The translations under genes were made by a program, and so were the position numbers. Below are positions 17,763 through 25,914 of a stretch of DNA of 64,000 nucleotides, piece after piece. Source of the stretch: Clostridiales bacterium UBA2432 (GTDB lineage: Bacteria; Bacillota; Clostridia; Lachnospirales; Vallitaleaceae); contig DDQW01000014.1 in assembly GCA_002342805.1 (NCBI GenBank), positions 35,375-99,374 of the forward strand. Direction: 5' to 3'. Position 1 is the first letter of the stretch. Every line of letters begins with the position of its first letter. Below the pieces are notes generated by a model. That model was not told where the DNA came from. It ran no database searches and worked only from the letters and a program-made list of their open reading frames with translations.

Positions 17763-17812
17763 CTTACTAATATTCGTAAGCTCATTGTATCATCATATGC
17801 TAATCTACGCAA
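17763..17812 (-). promoter_or_regulatory. Autoregulated promoter and operator of the TetR gene
   Basis: The operator palindrome CTTACTAATATTCGTAAG (17763-17780) lies right after TACAAT (17784-17789, minus strand). TTGCGT (17807-17812) is 17 bases upstream of the -10. Sequence and spacing match the site at 14500-14552. Confidence 0.68.
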
Positions 17813-17862
17813 TAAAAACTTAGCTTGATAAATGTTACAGAATCCAATGCATTCTCACATTG

Positions 17863-18672
17863 TTAAAACTCTGTACTATAATCTATTTCTATTTCTTCGT
17901 AAGGTTGATCTTCCGGTTTTTTGAAGTTTAATTCTTCAAAGGTACACATTTTTTGATCAAGGGCTTTTTGACGAAGGTTTCGGTAAAGTTCTGCATGGGT
18001 TGCGTTATAATAAGGGTTAACAAAAAGTACACCTACAAAACAAGCAAGTACTCCTAATAGATACCATCCAATAAAGGATAAATCAAGGACAAACATATCC
18101 CATTTTTCACCTTGTGTCATTTTATTACTTAGTTCAATGGCACGCTTAGATCCAATCTCCGGATTATCTGCTAAAATATAAGGAACCATTGCATAGGCAT
18201 ATCCTTTAATAATTCCGGGGATAACAAACAATAAGGTCCAACCGATAAGGTAGAGTGTTTGTCGAATCATTGATTTGACAACGAACATATAATTATGCCC
18301 TGAAAAACTAAAACCAATCATGCCAAAAGGTACCTCTTCTCCGTTCTCAGATGCAACGGATGCTTCTAAAAAGTATTTACGAATGCCGACCATTAAAGGA
18401 TTGCTAATAAAAAACGAAAAGACTATGGCAATTGTCATAATAATCATAAACACCACTAAAAAAATCAGGAATAAACGTACGTTAAATCCCCAGTCCGATT
18501 GGGATATGTTTCCAAAATTATCCGAGTTATTTCCGAAAGAGAAATTAAATCCACCTCCTCCACCACTGCCACCACCGATAAGTGACAATATCAAGCTAAT
18601 GCCGAATGCTTTCCAATAGGTACCTGAGAGTGCTTTTTTTGCTCTTTCTTTTAATTCACTTCTACTCCACAT
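17863..18672 (-). CDS. DUF975 family integral membrane protein
   Basis: 269 residues. The N-terminal MWSRSELKERAKKALSGTYWKAF is the DUF975 opening. A glycine-rich luminal or outer loop (GGGSGGGGGFNFSFGNN, about residues 33-50) and about five hydrophobic helices follow. PGIIKGYAYAMVPYILADNP (about 155-175) and the C-terminal YYNATHAELYRNLR are the conserved family segments. The function of DUF975 proteins is unknown. It has its own promoter (TTGATA-16-TATAAT at 18726-18753) and is not linked to the neighbouring sugar-sensing operon. Confidence 0.85.
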   Translation of the reverse strand: MWSRSELKERAKKALSGTYWKAFGISLILSLIGGGSGGGGGFNFSFGNNSDNFGNISQSDWGFNVRLFLIFLVVFMIIMTIAIVFSFFISNPLMVGIRKYFLEASVASENGEEVPFGMIGFSFSGHNYMFVVKSMIRQTLYLIGWTLLFVIPGIIKGYAYAMVPYILADNPEIGSKRAIELSNKMTQGEKWDMFVLDLSFIGWYLLGVLACFVGVLFVNPYYNATHAELYRNLRQKALDQKMCTFEELNFKKPEDQPYEEIEIDYSTEF

Positions 18673-18725
18673 AGTTCTCCTCCATTATTTTGCTGATTTA
18701 TTTATTCGAATCAATCTTTAGATTC

Positions 18726-18753
18726 ATTATATAGGAACAGATATATTTATCAA
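18726..18753 (-). promoter_or_regulatory. Promoter of the DUF975 gene
   Basis: TTGATA (18748-18753) and TATAAT (18726-18731) on the minus strand, 16-base spacer, about 50 bases before the start codon. Confidence 0.55.
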
Positions 18754-18798
18754 GTTTTTTGTCGTGTACACCTTTTTTTCATGTCTAAACTGTCACTA

Positions 18799-20646
18799 TT
18801 AGCCGGCGTTGGGCAAATATATCTTTTCGATTGGTATCTGTGTTCTTCCCATGAAATAATCCAGCAGCATAATAATCTGGTCTTTGTATAAAGAATCCGG
18901 ATAAACTTGATAATCTAATTCCGAATCTTTGTTGGCAATACCCGAATCATTATTGCTTATAACAACAATCTCCTGATCTAGATTAAGTTCCTTAATGACT
19001 TCTTTAAGCGGATGGATATAATAGTCTTGATGCAAGTAGACAACATTAATATCATTGGAATATTTGGTAAAGCTTTGCTTCATTTTTTCTTTCAGTTGCA
19101 GCATTTGCTTAGGCAATTCTTCTTGTTGATAATGCCCTTGATATCCTTCGATACTATCGATAATGTTAATTCGTGAATATCCACTGATTTGTTGTCTGAA
19201 ACTACTGGATTTTTCAACCGTAAGACGTGTATTCAAATCACCGGTCACTTCTAATATGCCAATATCATAATGAATATTATAAACATTATTAATGAGATAG
19301 TTACTTAAGCGTATCCCTTGGTCAATATAATCCGGGCCAATATATATGACGTTGGTATCTTCATATTCTAAAGGATTACCTAAGCACACCACATATGTAT
19401 TTTTACTTTTCGCTAATTTTGTAAGCTCTTCCCACCCGAAACTATTTTCAGGGCTGAAAAAAATGATATCCACGCCTTGATTAAGCAGTTCCATAAAATA
19501 ATGTTTTTGAAGCTGATCTTTTTCTCTCGCCGACTGATCTTCATCAATATCATAATAACGAAATCCAATGTTTTCATAGGCATTATTCACCACCTGTATA
19601 TCATTGTCAATGGTCATACTGAGATTTTCTTCGTTATATAAATGGGTTTGTATATATCCCACTTCTAATGTTTGGCGTCGCTCACTACTTTCAGTGTATA
19701 TTGATTTGTTTTGTTTGGTTACAGAAAAGCTTTTCATAACAATTCGCTTTGGAATATGTAAATTCGTTCGATTACTTTCAAGAATGTCCATGGCATAATC
19801 TATTGCTTCCTTGCCTCCAACTGGTGTATAGATGATTGTATCGAGTTCTCCTATATCTAAATAGGTTAAATATTTATCTTCCATAAACTTACTTACTGTA
19901 ATAATAGGTACATCTATATCATATTCTTTTAAAATATTCCCTGCCCCAATGGCTAATGCATTACTCTGGGCAAACACAACATCAAACTCCTGGTCAGATT
20001 GCATAAAAAGTTCGAATTCTTTTTCCGCTTCTGTACGCAACCATCCGCAATAGATGTTTTCTGTAATATTCATATTCAATTCGCGATTAACCATGTCTGA
20101 AAAACCTTTGGATATCTCCCTAACCATTGGATCTTCAATCGGGCCGTTTAAGGTTACGATATTAATCATATCTTCTCCGGCAAGGTCTTTTAAGCGTTGT
20201 GCCCCCATTTGTCCCACACTATTATAGTCCGGTCCGATAAAAAGGGTATAGTCATTGAAGCCAATATCCTTATCAAGAACAATGACCGGTATTTTCTTTT
20301 CTACCTCATCAATAATCGGTCCTAAAACATTAGCATCATTGACAGTAATGATTAGTAAGTCAATCCCATACTCCAGTAACTTATCAATATCATTAATTTG
20401 CTTGTAACTACTTGAGCCTGCATTTGTAAAAATCATTTTGATTTGGTCATATCCTTGTGAATATTCTTCAAGTTCTTCGTGAATAACTATCTGCCATTCA
20501 TCGGTAAGATTGGGATGACTCATCCCGATTAAATATTCAACCTCTTGATAGCCGGATACATTAGAATCATCAATACTATTTATAAGATATATGGCACTAA
20601 TGATGAGTGCACTCATCATGACAAGTATGATTATTTTTTGCTTCAT
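18799..20646 (-). CDS. Membrane-anchored protein with two tandem sugar-receptor (PBP1-type) domains
   Basis: 615 residues with one N-terminal hydrophobic helix (about 4-24) and no lipobox cysteine, so probably an uncleaved anchor. Two type I periplasmic-binding domains follow. The first (about 38-310) opens EYLIGMSHPNLTDEWQ and contains VVFAQSNALAIGAG. The second (about 328-605) opens LEVGYIQTHLYNEE and repeats the layout, with IYIGPDYIDQGIRLSNYL answering FIGPDYNSVGQMGAQRL of the first. Single-domain members bind monosaccharides for ABC transport. A tandem form beside a histidine kinase suggests a sensor. It begins one base after the response-regulator stop, so it is coupled to the sensing operon. 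Confidence 0.85.
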   Translation of the reverse strand: MKQKIIILVMMSALIISAIYLINSIDDSNVSGYQEVEYLIGMSHPNLTDEWQIVIHEELEEYSQGYDQIKMIFTNAGSSSYKQINDIDKLLEYGIDLLIITVNDANVLGPIIDEVEKKIPVIVLDKDIGFNDYTLFIGPDYNSVGQMGAQRLKDLAGEDMINIVTLNGPIEDPMVREISKGFSDMVNRELNMNITENIYCGWLRTEAEKEFELFMQSDQEFDVVFAQSNALAIGAGNILKEYDIDVPIITVSKFMEDKYLTYLDIGELDTIIYTPVGGKEAIDYAMDILESNRTNLHIPKRIVMKSFSVTKQNKSIYTESSERRQTLEVGYIQTHLYNEENLSMTIDNDIQVVNNAYENIGFRYYDIDEDQSAREKDQLQKHYFMELLNQGVDIIFFSPENSFGWEELTKLAKSKNTYVVCLGNPLEYEDTNVIYIGPDYIDQGIRLSNYLINNVYNIHYDIGILEVTGDLNTRLTVEKSSSFRQQISGYSRINIIDSIEGYQGHYQQEELPKQMLQLKEKMKQSFTKYSNDINVVYLHQDYYIHPLKEVIKELNLDQEIVVISNNDSGIANKDSELDYQVYPDSLYKDQIIMLLDYFMGRTQIPIEKIYLPNAG

Positions 20647-21837
20647 TTATGTTCGTTCCTTTCGATACTTCACCGGCGATACACCTGTTGCCTTTTTAAA
20701 TGCCGCACTAAAATAATGTTGCGTTGAATATCCGACTTTTTCCGAGATTTCATAAATGCGGAGTTTCGGATCATCCATTAATCGTATAGCCTTTTCAATG
20801 CGAATCTGGGTTAATAAATCTGTAAATGAATAGCCCATTTCTTGTTTTATGAGTTTGCTAAGATAAGAAGAACTGACTCTCAAGTGTTTTGCAACATCTG
20901 TTAATGCTAACTCCGGTGCTGAAAAATGAACTTCTAAATAATTTTTTGCCATTGCTACAATCGGTAATAGCTCCCCCTTTTTTCGTATTTCTTGAGTCAC
21001 TTCATGATATTTTGACGTAAATTGTCGATATTCCATGGGGGCATCCACCTGAAGAAAACTAATTTGCTGGTCAAGATATTGTTTAATGTTTTGTATTAAC
21101 TCTTGTTCACAATCAAAACCAATATCGTCGGTATCAACAAAGCTTAGAATAATATCTTTTTCCGTTTTAATGACGATTTTATCCTCAATATTTGCCAAGA
21201 CTTCATTAATTATGTTTAGCTGTGCAAATGTGAGAAGTTCTTGGTCTAAGAATAATTCTTGTTCACCTTTAATGGGGAGAATATAAATAATCAGCATTTT
21301 TTTATATTTTGACATGTCAATATTTAATGCCATAAGGTTTTGCTGGATTTCGTAATCATTCAATCCGCCATCAATCCACTGTTTGAAAAACTGTGTATAC
21401 ATGTGGTCTTGATCGGCAATCATCTGATTTTTTGCCCACTTCACAAAATTATTTTCTTTAATTTTCGTGTCTAAGCTATCAATACCTTTCTTGACGACCG
21501 CCATTAATTCCTTACGATTTACCGGCTTTAAAATATAGTCAAAGACATTGAGTTTAATCGCTTCTTTTGCGTAATCAAATTCATCATATCCTGAAACGAT
21601 AAATATCAAACACTCGGGGTTAGTTTCTTTTAAATGCCGAATCAGTTCTAATCCTGTCAAATTAGGCATATTAATATCAACCAGCATCAAATCCGGTTGC
21701 AGGTCTTTCGCTTTATTTAGAGCATCTTGGCCGTCAACTGCTTCAGCAATCACCTCCACTTCAATCTCTTGCCATGGGAGTCGACTCAGACCTCGTCGTA
21801 TTTTCGGTTCATCATCTGCAATCATTAATCGATACAT
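20647..21837 (-). CDS. Response regulator, receiver plus AraC output (YesN type)
   Basis: About 396 residues. The receiver domain (1-120) has MIADDEPKIRRGL, the phosphoacceptor aspartate near residue 54 in LVDINMPNLTG, and the switch lysine in YILKPVNR. A middle region of unknown fold and a C-terminal AraC domain (about 300-395: LTDVAKHLRVSSSYLSKLIKQE, YEISEKVGYSTQHYFSAAFKK) follow. I start it at ATG 21837 behind AGGAGG, not at the in-frame TTG at 21852. It is the cognate regulator of the kinase directly upstream and probably activates the adjacent monosaccharide transporter. Confidence 0.92.
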   Translation of the reverse strand: MYRLMIADDEPKIRRGLSRLPWQEIEVEVIAEAVDGQDALNKAKDLQPDLMLVDINMPNLTGLELIRHLKETNPECLIFIVSGYDEFDYAKEAIKLNVFDYILKPVNRKELMAVVKKGIDSLDTKIKENNFVKWAKNQMIADQDHMYTQFFKQWIDGGLNDYEIQQNLMALNIDMSKYKKMLIIYILPIKGEQELFLDQELLTFAQLNIINEVLANIEDKIVIKTEKDIILSFVDTDDIGFDCEQELIQNIKQYLDQQISFLQVDAPMEYRQFTSKYHEVTQEIRKKGELLPIVAMAKNYLEVHFSAPELALTDVAKHLRVSSSYLSKLIKQEMGYSFTDLLTQIRIEKAIRLMDDPKLRIYEISEKVGYSTQHYFSAAFKKATGVSPVKYRKERT

Positions 21838-21855
21838 TTTATCCTCCTGCAAAGC

Positions 21856-23595
21856 TTAATATTGAATCGGATGTTTTATAGTGACTGTAGTACCTTGACC
21901 CGGTTCACTCGATATTTTCAATCCATATTCCAAGCCAAAGTTTAGCTTAATGCGCTCATTCACATTAAATAAACCGATTCCATAGCGGTCATCTTTTTCC
22001 AACATACCTTCGAAAATATGATTCATGCGAGCAACGTGTTCCGGTTCCATTCCTCCACCTGTGTCTGAAACAATGATAAAAAGATCTTTAGCATCTGAAT
22101 GAATATCCACTCGAATGTGTCCGGATTCTTTTCGACCTTTAATTCCATGATAAATTGCATTTTCAACAAGTGGCTGTATAATCAGTTTAATAACTTTGGC
22201 GCTTTTTAGTGTATCATCGTATGTAATTTCATAATCAAACTGTTCTTCATAACGCACTTTTTGAATCATTAAGTAACTCTGAACATGTTTAACTTCATTT
22301 TCAAGGCTGATAATTTCATTGCCTTTACTGAGACTAATCCGAAACAAATTGGTTAAGGACTCAACCACCTCAACAATATCATCAGCCTCATATTCCATGG
22401 CCATCCAGTTGATTGTATCTAGTGTATTATATAAAAAATGAGGCTTAATCTGGGCTTGAAAGGCTTTTAGCTCCGCCTCTCTTTTTGCCTTCTGTTCCGT
22501 ATAGACAAGTGAAAGCAGGTTTTTAATAGCCTCAATCATTTTATTAAAACTGTGTCCTAGCTGGCTAATCTCGTCATTATAAATACTATCATAACGTATC
22601 TCAAGCTTTCCTTGTTCCGCTTCTGCCATCAGATTTTTAAGCTTACTAATCGGTCGGGTTAAGGTTTTTGTCAAGTACACCGATAGAATGATTCCAAAGA
22701 TAAAAATAAGGACGGCGTATATAACAAAAGAAGTAATCACTTCTAAAATAATACCTAAAGTGACATTTTTAGGGAAGACTCCGACAATGTTCCAATCCGA
22801 AATACCTGTTTCTTGAGCAATAATCTGATAGCCTTCTCCGTCAATCTGAACATCCTTTTCTCCACCAATCATGGTTGGATGGATCCGATAGACAATGGGA
22901 TTGACCGGCGCATAGACAACCTCACCTTTACGATTACTAATATAGAGGAAACCGGACCGACCTAGCTCTGCACTATTAATTATCGATTCCATGTGATCGA
23001 GTTTCATATCAAACAGAACCATTCCGTTCACATTGCCTTGCTCGTCGACTAAGGCTTTTGCCATGGATAAAATATTATCGGCTTTGTAGGAATCATAAAA
23101 AGACGTTATATTACGTCCAATTTGTTGACTAAATAAATGAAAGGTCTCCGGTTCGGCCACCGTTTGTATATACCAACTTTCCATATTTAAAGGACTGTCT
23201 TCCACAAGTTGCATGGTATTGCTTACCATTTCCCCCTTGCTATCAACAACCAAAATTCCCGCAATATTTTTATCTGTTGTCGTATATCTCTCAAGGGTCG
23301 ATAATAATTCATCCTCCTTAACATTTTGTTCATTAAAGGCTTTAATGGCGGGTTCGGCAAGCAGTAAATCCATTTTTTTACTCACTTCTTGAATATAATT
23401 TTCGATTCGTAAGGTTACCTGACCTGCAAGTTCAAGGGTTTGCTCGTTATTCATGTTGGTAAGCGACCGATTCAGCACATTCATATTCAAATAACTGAGT
23501 ACAACAACAGCTATAGCTAATATCAGAAGAATATTAACCATCATCTTGCTTTGTATGCTTTTATTAATATAATACTCTTTGATTTTCTGCATCAT
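21856..23595 (-). CDS. Sensor histidine kinase (dCache, HAMP, His_kinase; YesM type)
   Basis: 579 residues. Membrane helix 1 (about 19-38), an extracellular double-Cache-like domain (about 40-275), helix 2 (about 280-307) and HAMP (about 304-356) precede the kinase. The phosphoaccepting histidine is near residue 386 in QIKPHFLYNTLD. The ATPase part has the N box PLVENAIYHGI, SDTGGGM and GIGLFNVNERI. YesM-type kinases pair with AraC response regulators, as here. The genes on both sides encode sugar receptors. The known model is the XylFII-LytS-YesN system of Clostridium beijerinckii, in which a receptor docks on the kinase. Confidence 0.93.
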   Translation of the reverse strand: MMQKIKEYYINKSIQSKMMVNILLILAIAVVVLSYLNMNVLNRSLTNMNNEQTLELAGQVTLRIENYIQEVSKKMDLLLAEPAIKAFNEQNVKEDELLSTLERYTTTDKNIAGILVVDSKGEMVSNTMQLVEDSPLNMESWYIQTVAEPETFHLFSQQIGRNITSFYDSYKADNILSMAKALVDEQGNVNGMVLFDMKLDHMESIINSAELGRSGFLYISNRKGEVVYAPVNPIVYRIHPTMIGGEKDVQIDGEGYQIIAQETGISDWNIVGVFPKNVTLGIILEVITSFVIYAVLIFIFGIILSVYLTKTLTRPISKLKNLMAEAEQGKLEIRYDSIYNDEISQLGHSFNKMIEAIKNLLSLVYTEQKAKREAELKAFQAQIKPHFLYNTLDTINWMAMEYEADDIVEVVESLTNLFRISLSKGNEIISLENEVKHVQSYLMIQKVRYEEQFDYEITYDDTLKSAKVIKLIIQPLVENAIYHGIKGRKESGHIRVDIHSDAKDLFIIVSDTGGGMEPEHVARMNHIFEGMLEKDDRYGIGLFNVNERIKLNFGLEYGLKISSEPGQGTTVTIKHPIQY

Positions 23596-23605
23596 CGCAT
23601 CACCA

Positions 23606-24628
23606 TTATTCTACACCTGTCACTTCTTGATAATTATCCTTTGTAATAATCTCTGCATTAAATAGCTGTTTTTCCGGCATAGGTTCTTGATTAATAATAT
23701 ACTTCATTAAGATGTTAGCCGATTCTTTGCCTATTTTTTCAGGCGAATAGTAGCTTGATGCTTTTAAGGCTGAATATTCACGATTAAATTCATCGATAGC
23801 TAATGTTCCACCAATACTGATAATACTTGCGTTCTGGTCAAGTCCGAGTTGCTCTAGGCTTCTTACAACACCAATCGCACCTTCATCATTACCGGTCATA
23901 ACTAACCATGTCTCTATTATGGTTTCTTTTATGAAAACATCCATCGCAACGTTAAAGGCGTTTTCTGTTTCACCATTATAGTTCAACCGAAAAATCCGCT
24001 TCTTATCAAATCCCGGAAGCATCTCAATAAAGCGTTCATATTGCCCCTCTGCTCGTTCTTTCATGTTCATTTGTTGATCATTTTCTAATATTAAAACACC
24101 GACATCTTCGTTTAGCATCAAGCCATTTTTTATGGCATAATTGGCCATCCAATCCCCCGTCATATCTCCCAGGGCATAATCATCGACACCGACAAAAGGG
24201 GTAAGTAATCGTCCATTTGCTCCAACTATTGGATCATTGGTTGCCACGATGGGTATATTTTCTTTTCTTAAAATATCGACGGTCGTTTGGCTTAGACTTT
24301 GATCCGGAATGCATATAATTACGCCATCAACGTCTTCATCAATCATGCTTGTTAGTGCTTGTTGATAAATATCTTCATCCATTTTTACATCAATATAAAT
24401 AAATTCTTCAGCACCTAGTCGCGTCGCTTCTTTTTCAGCACTGAGTCCTTCATTAATAAACCATCCTTTTGATCCGTCTTTATATATTCCTGCAATTGTG
24501 ATTTGATTGGCCTGTGTTAAAACTTCTGTTGTATTTTCTTCACCTTGTCCATTGCTTCCTTTGGGTAGGCATCCCACAAAAAATAGAATGAATACGATTG
24601 GCATAATCCTTTGCACCTGTATATGCAT
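23606..24628 (-). CDS. Sugar-binding lipoprotein, probable kinase-coupled receptor
   Basis: 340 residues. The signal peptide ends in the lipobox FFVGC (Cys about 19), so it is an outer-face lipoprotein. A type I sugar-binding fold follows: QITIAGIYKDGSKGWF, EDVDGVIICIPDQSLSQ, IPIVATNDPIVG and a C-terminal KESANILMKYI. It resembles arabinose/galactose receptors. It is separated from the transporter operon by a terminator and sits ten bases before the histidine kinase. That makes a sensory role more likely than transport. It could still serve the transporter. Confidence 0.87.
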   Translation of the reverse strand: MHIQVQRIMPIVFILFFVGCLPKGSNGQGEENTTEVLTQANQITIAGIYKDGSKGWFINEGLSAEKEATRLGAEEFIYIDVKMDEDIYQQALTSMIDEDVDGVIICIPDQSLSQTTVDILRKENIPIVATNDPIVGANGRLLTPFVGVDDYALGDMTGDWMANYAIKNGLMLNEDVGVLILENDQQMNMKERAEGQYERFIEMLPGFDKKRIFRLNYNGETENAFNVAMDVFIKETIIETWLVMTGNDEGAIGVVRSLEQLGLDQNASIISIGGTLAIDEFNREYSALKASSYYSPEKIGKESANILMKYIINQEPMPEKQLFNAEIITKDNYQEVTGVE

Positions 24629-24656
24629 AATAACCCCCTAATTGAATCGTATGAAA

Positions 24657-24691
24657 AAAAGCAGTCCCTTAAAGTCAAGGTGACTGCTTTT
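24657..24691 (-). terminator. Terminator of the monosaccharide ABC transporter operon
   Basis: AAAAGCAGTC (24657-24666) pairs with GACTGCTTTT (24682-24691), with inner CCTT/AAGG and a T-run downstream on the minus strand. It separates the transporter genes from the sensing operon, which needs its own promoter or readthrough. Just upstream CAAAGA-TTATAT-TCTTTG (24700-24717) is a small palindrome of unknown use. Confidence 0.78.
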
Positions 24692-24738
24692 ATTATAGCA
24701 AAGATTATATTCTTTGAGTATGTATTTACGAATATTCT

Positions 24739-25914
24739 TTAATTCTTTGACTTTGTAAAGATATCAAAAAGTACCGCTAATACAAGGACTAAACCTTTGA
24801 TTGCTTGTTGCCAGTCAATTCCAAGCCCAACTAGGGACATCCCGTTGTTCATAACACCCATAACGAGACCACCGATAATGGCACCAATAACTGTTCCGAC
24901 ACCACCACTTGCCGACGCTCCACCAATGAAACAAGATGCAATGGCGTCAAGTTCAAAACTTTGTCCGGCTTTTGGTGTCGCTGCATTTAATCGTGCGGCA
25001 AAAACAAGACCGGAAAGTGCAGATAAGAAGCCCATATTAGTATATACAAGGAACATGGTTCGATCTGTTTTTACACCAGATAATGCAGCCGCTTTTTCAT
25101 TACCTCCCAGTGCATATACGTGACGTCCAAAAATCGTTTTTGATGTAATGAAGGTATAAACCACAATAAGTAAAAGAAGTAGAATGAAAATATTGGGAAG
25201 ACCTCGATAACTTGCCATAACAAGGGTAAATGCATTTAATGCAGCCACAAGTAAAATCATTTGCCCCAAGAAGAAACTAAAAGGAAGTACTTCTAATCCA
25301 TAGGATTTATTGCTATTTCGCTCTCTAAACATAAAATATACAATGACTGCTGAAAGAGCAACGCCTAAGATTATGGTTAAAAAATATCCTCCGGTTGCTG
25401 CGTAGAACGGATCCGACATAAATCCTGAACTTATTACTGTAAATTGATCCGGGAAGGGAGCAAGACTTCGTCCACCAAGGACAACCATGGCAAGTCCTCT
25501 AAACATAAGCATTCCACCTAGGGTTACAATGAAGGCAGGTACTTTGAAGAATGCAATAACACTCCCTTGTAATGCACCGATAAGTGCACCGAGTAATAAG
25601 CTAAGAATTGTAACGACAATAAAATTCATTTCATAGGTAATCATTAGCGTTGCGGCCACGGCACCGACAAAAGCAACGACTGAACCGACGGATAAATCAA
25701 TATTCCCTGTTAAGATAACCAATAGCATACCTATGGCTAATATAAGAATATAACTATTTTGTAAGATAAGATTGGTTATATTCAATGGTTGTAATAAGAT
25801 TCCGTTTGTCAATATTGCAAATAAAATCATAATCGAAATCAGTGCGATAATCATACCATATTGACGCATATTCGATTTAAGTAATTTTTTTATTGCTCCA
25901 GATTTTTCACTCAT
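24739..25914 (-). CDS. Monosaccharide ABC transporter permease (XylH/MmsB/GguB type)
   Basis: 391 residues with about ten hydrophobic helices. The family signature ILAIGMLLVILTGNIDLSVGSVVAF is near residues 55-80. AFIVTLGGMLMFRG and the C-terminal cytoplasmic-loop motif ELDAIASCFIGGASASGGVGT mark CUT2 permeases. It forms the membrane channel for the ATPase upstream and the ChvE-like receptor. Its ATGA start overlaps the ATPase stop by four bases. It is the last gene of the transporter operon, followed by a strong terminator. Confidence 0.94.
   Translation of the reverse strand: MSEKSGAIKKLLKSNMRQYGMIIALISIMILFAILTNGILLQPLNITNLILQNSYILILAIGMLLVILTGNIDLSVGSVVAFVGAVAATLMITYEMNFIVVTILSLLLGALIGALQGSVIAFFKVPAFIVTLGGMLMFRGLAMVVLGGRSLAPFPDQFTVISSGFMSDPFYAATGGYFLTIILGVALSAVIVYFMFRERNSNKSYGLEVLPFSFFLGQMILLVAALNAFTLVMASYRGLPNIFILLLLLIVVYTFITSKTIFGRHVYALGGNEKAAALSGVKTDRTMFLVYTNMGFLSALSGLVFAARLNAATPKAGQSFELDAIASCFIGGASASGGVGTVIGAIIGGLVMGVMNNGMSLVGLGIDWQQAIKGLVLVLAVLFDIFTKSKN

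Noticed and set aside
21852..21855. In-frame TTG as start of the response regulator
   Set aside because: It overlaps the ribosome site AGGAGG that serves the ATG at 21837.
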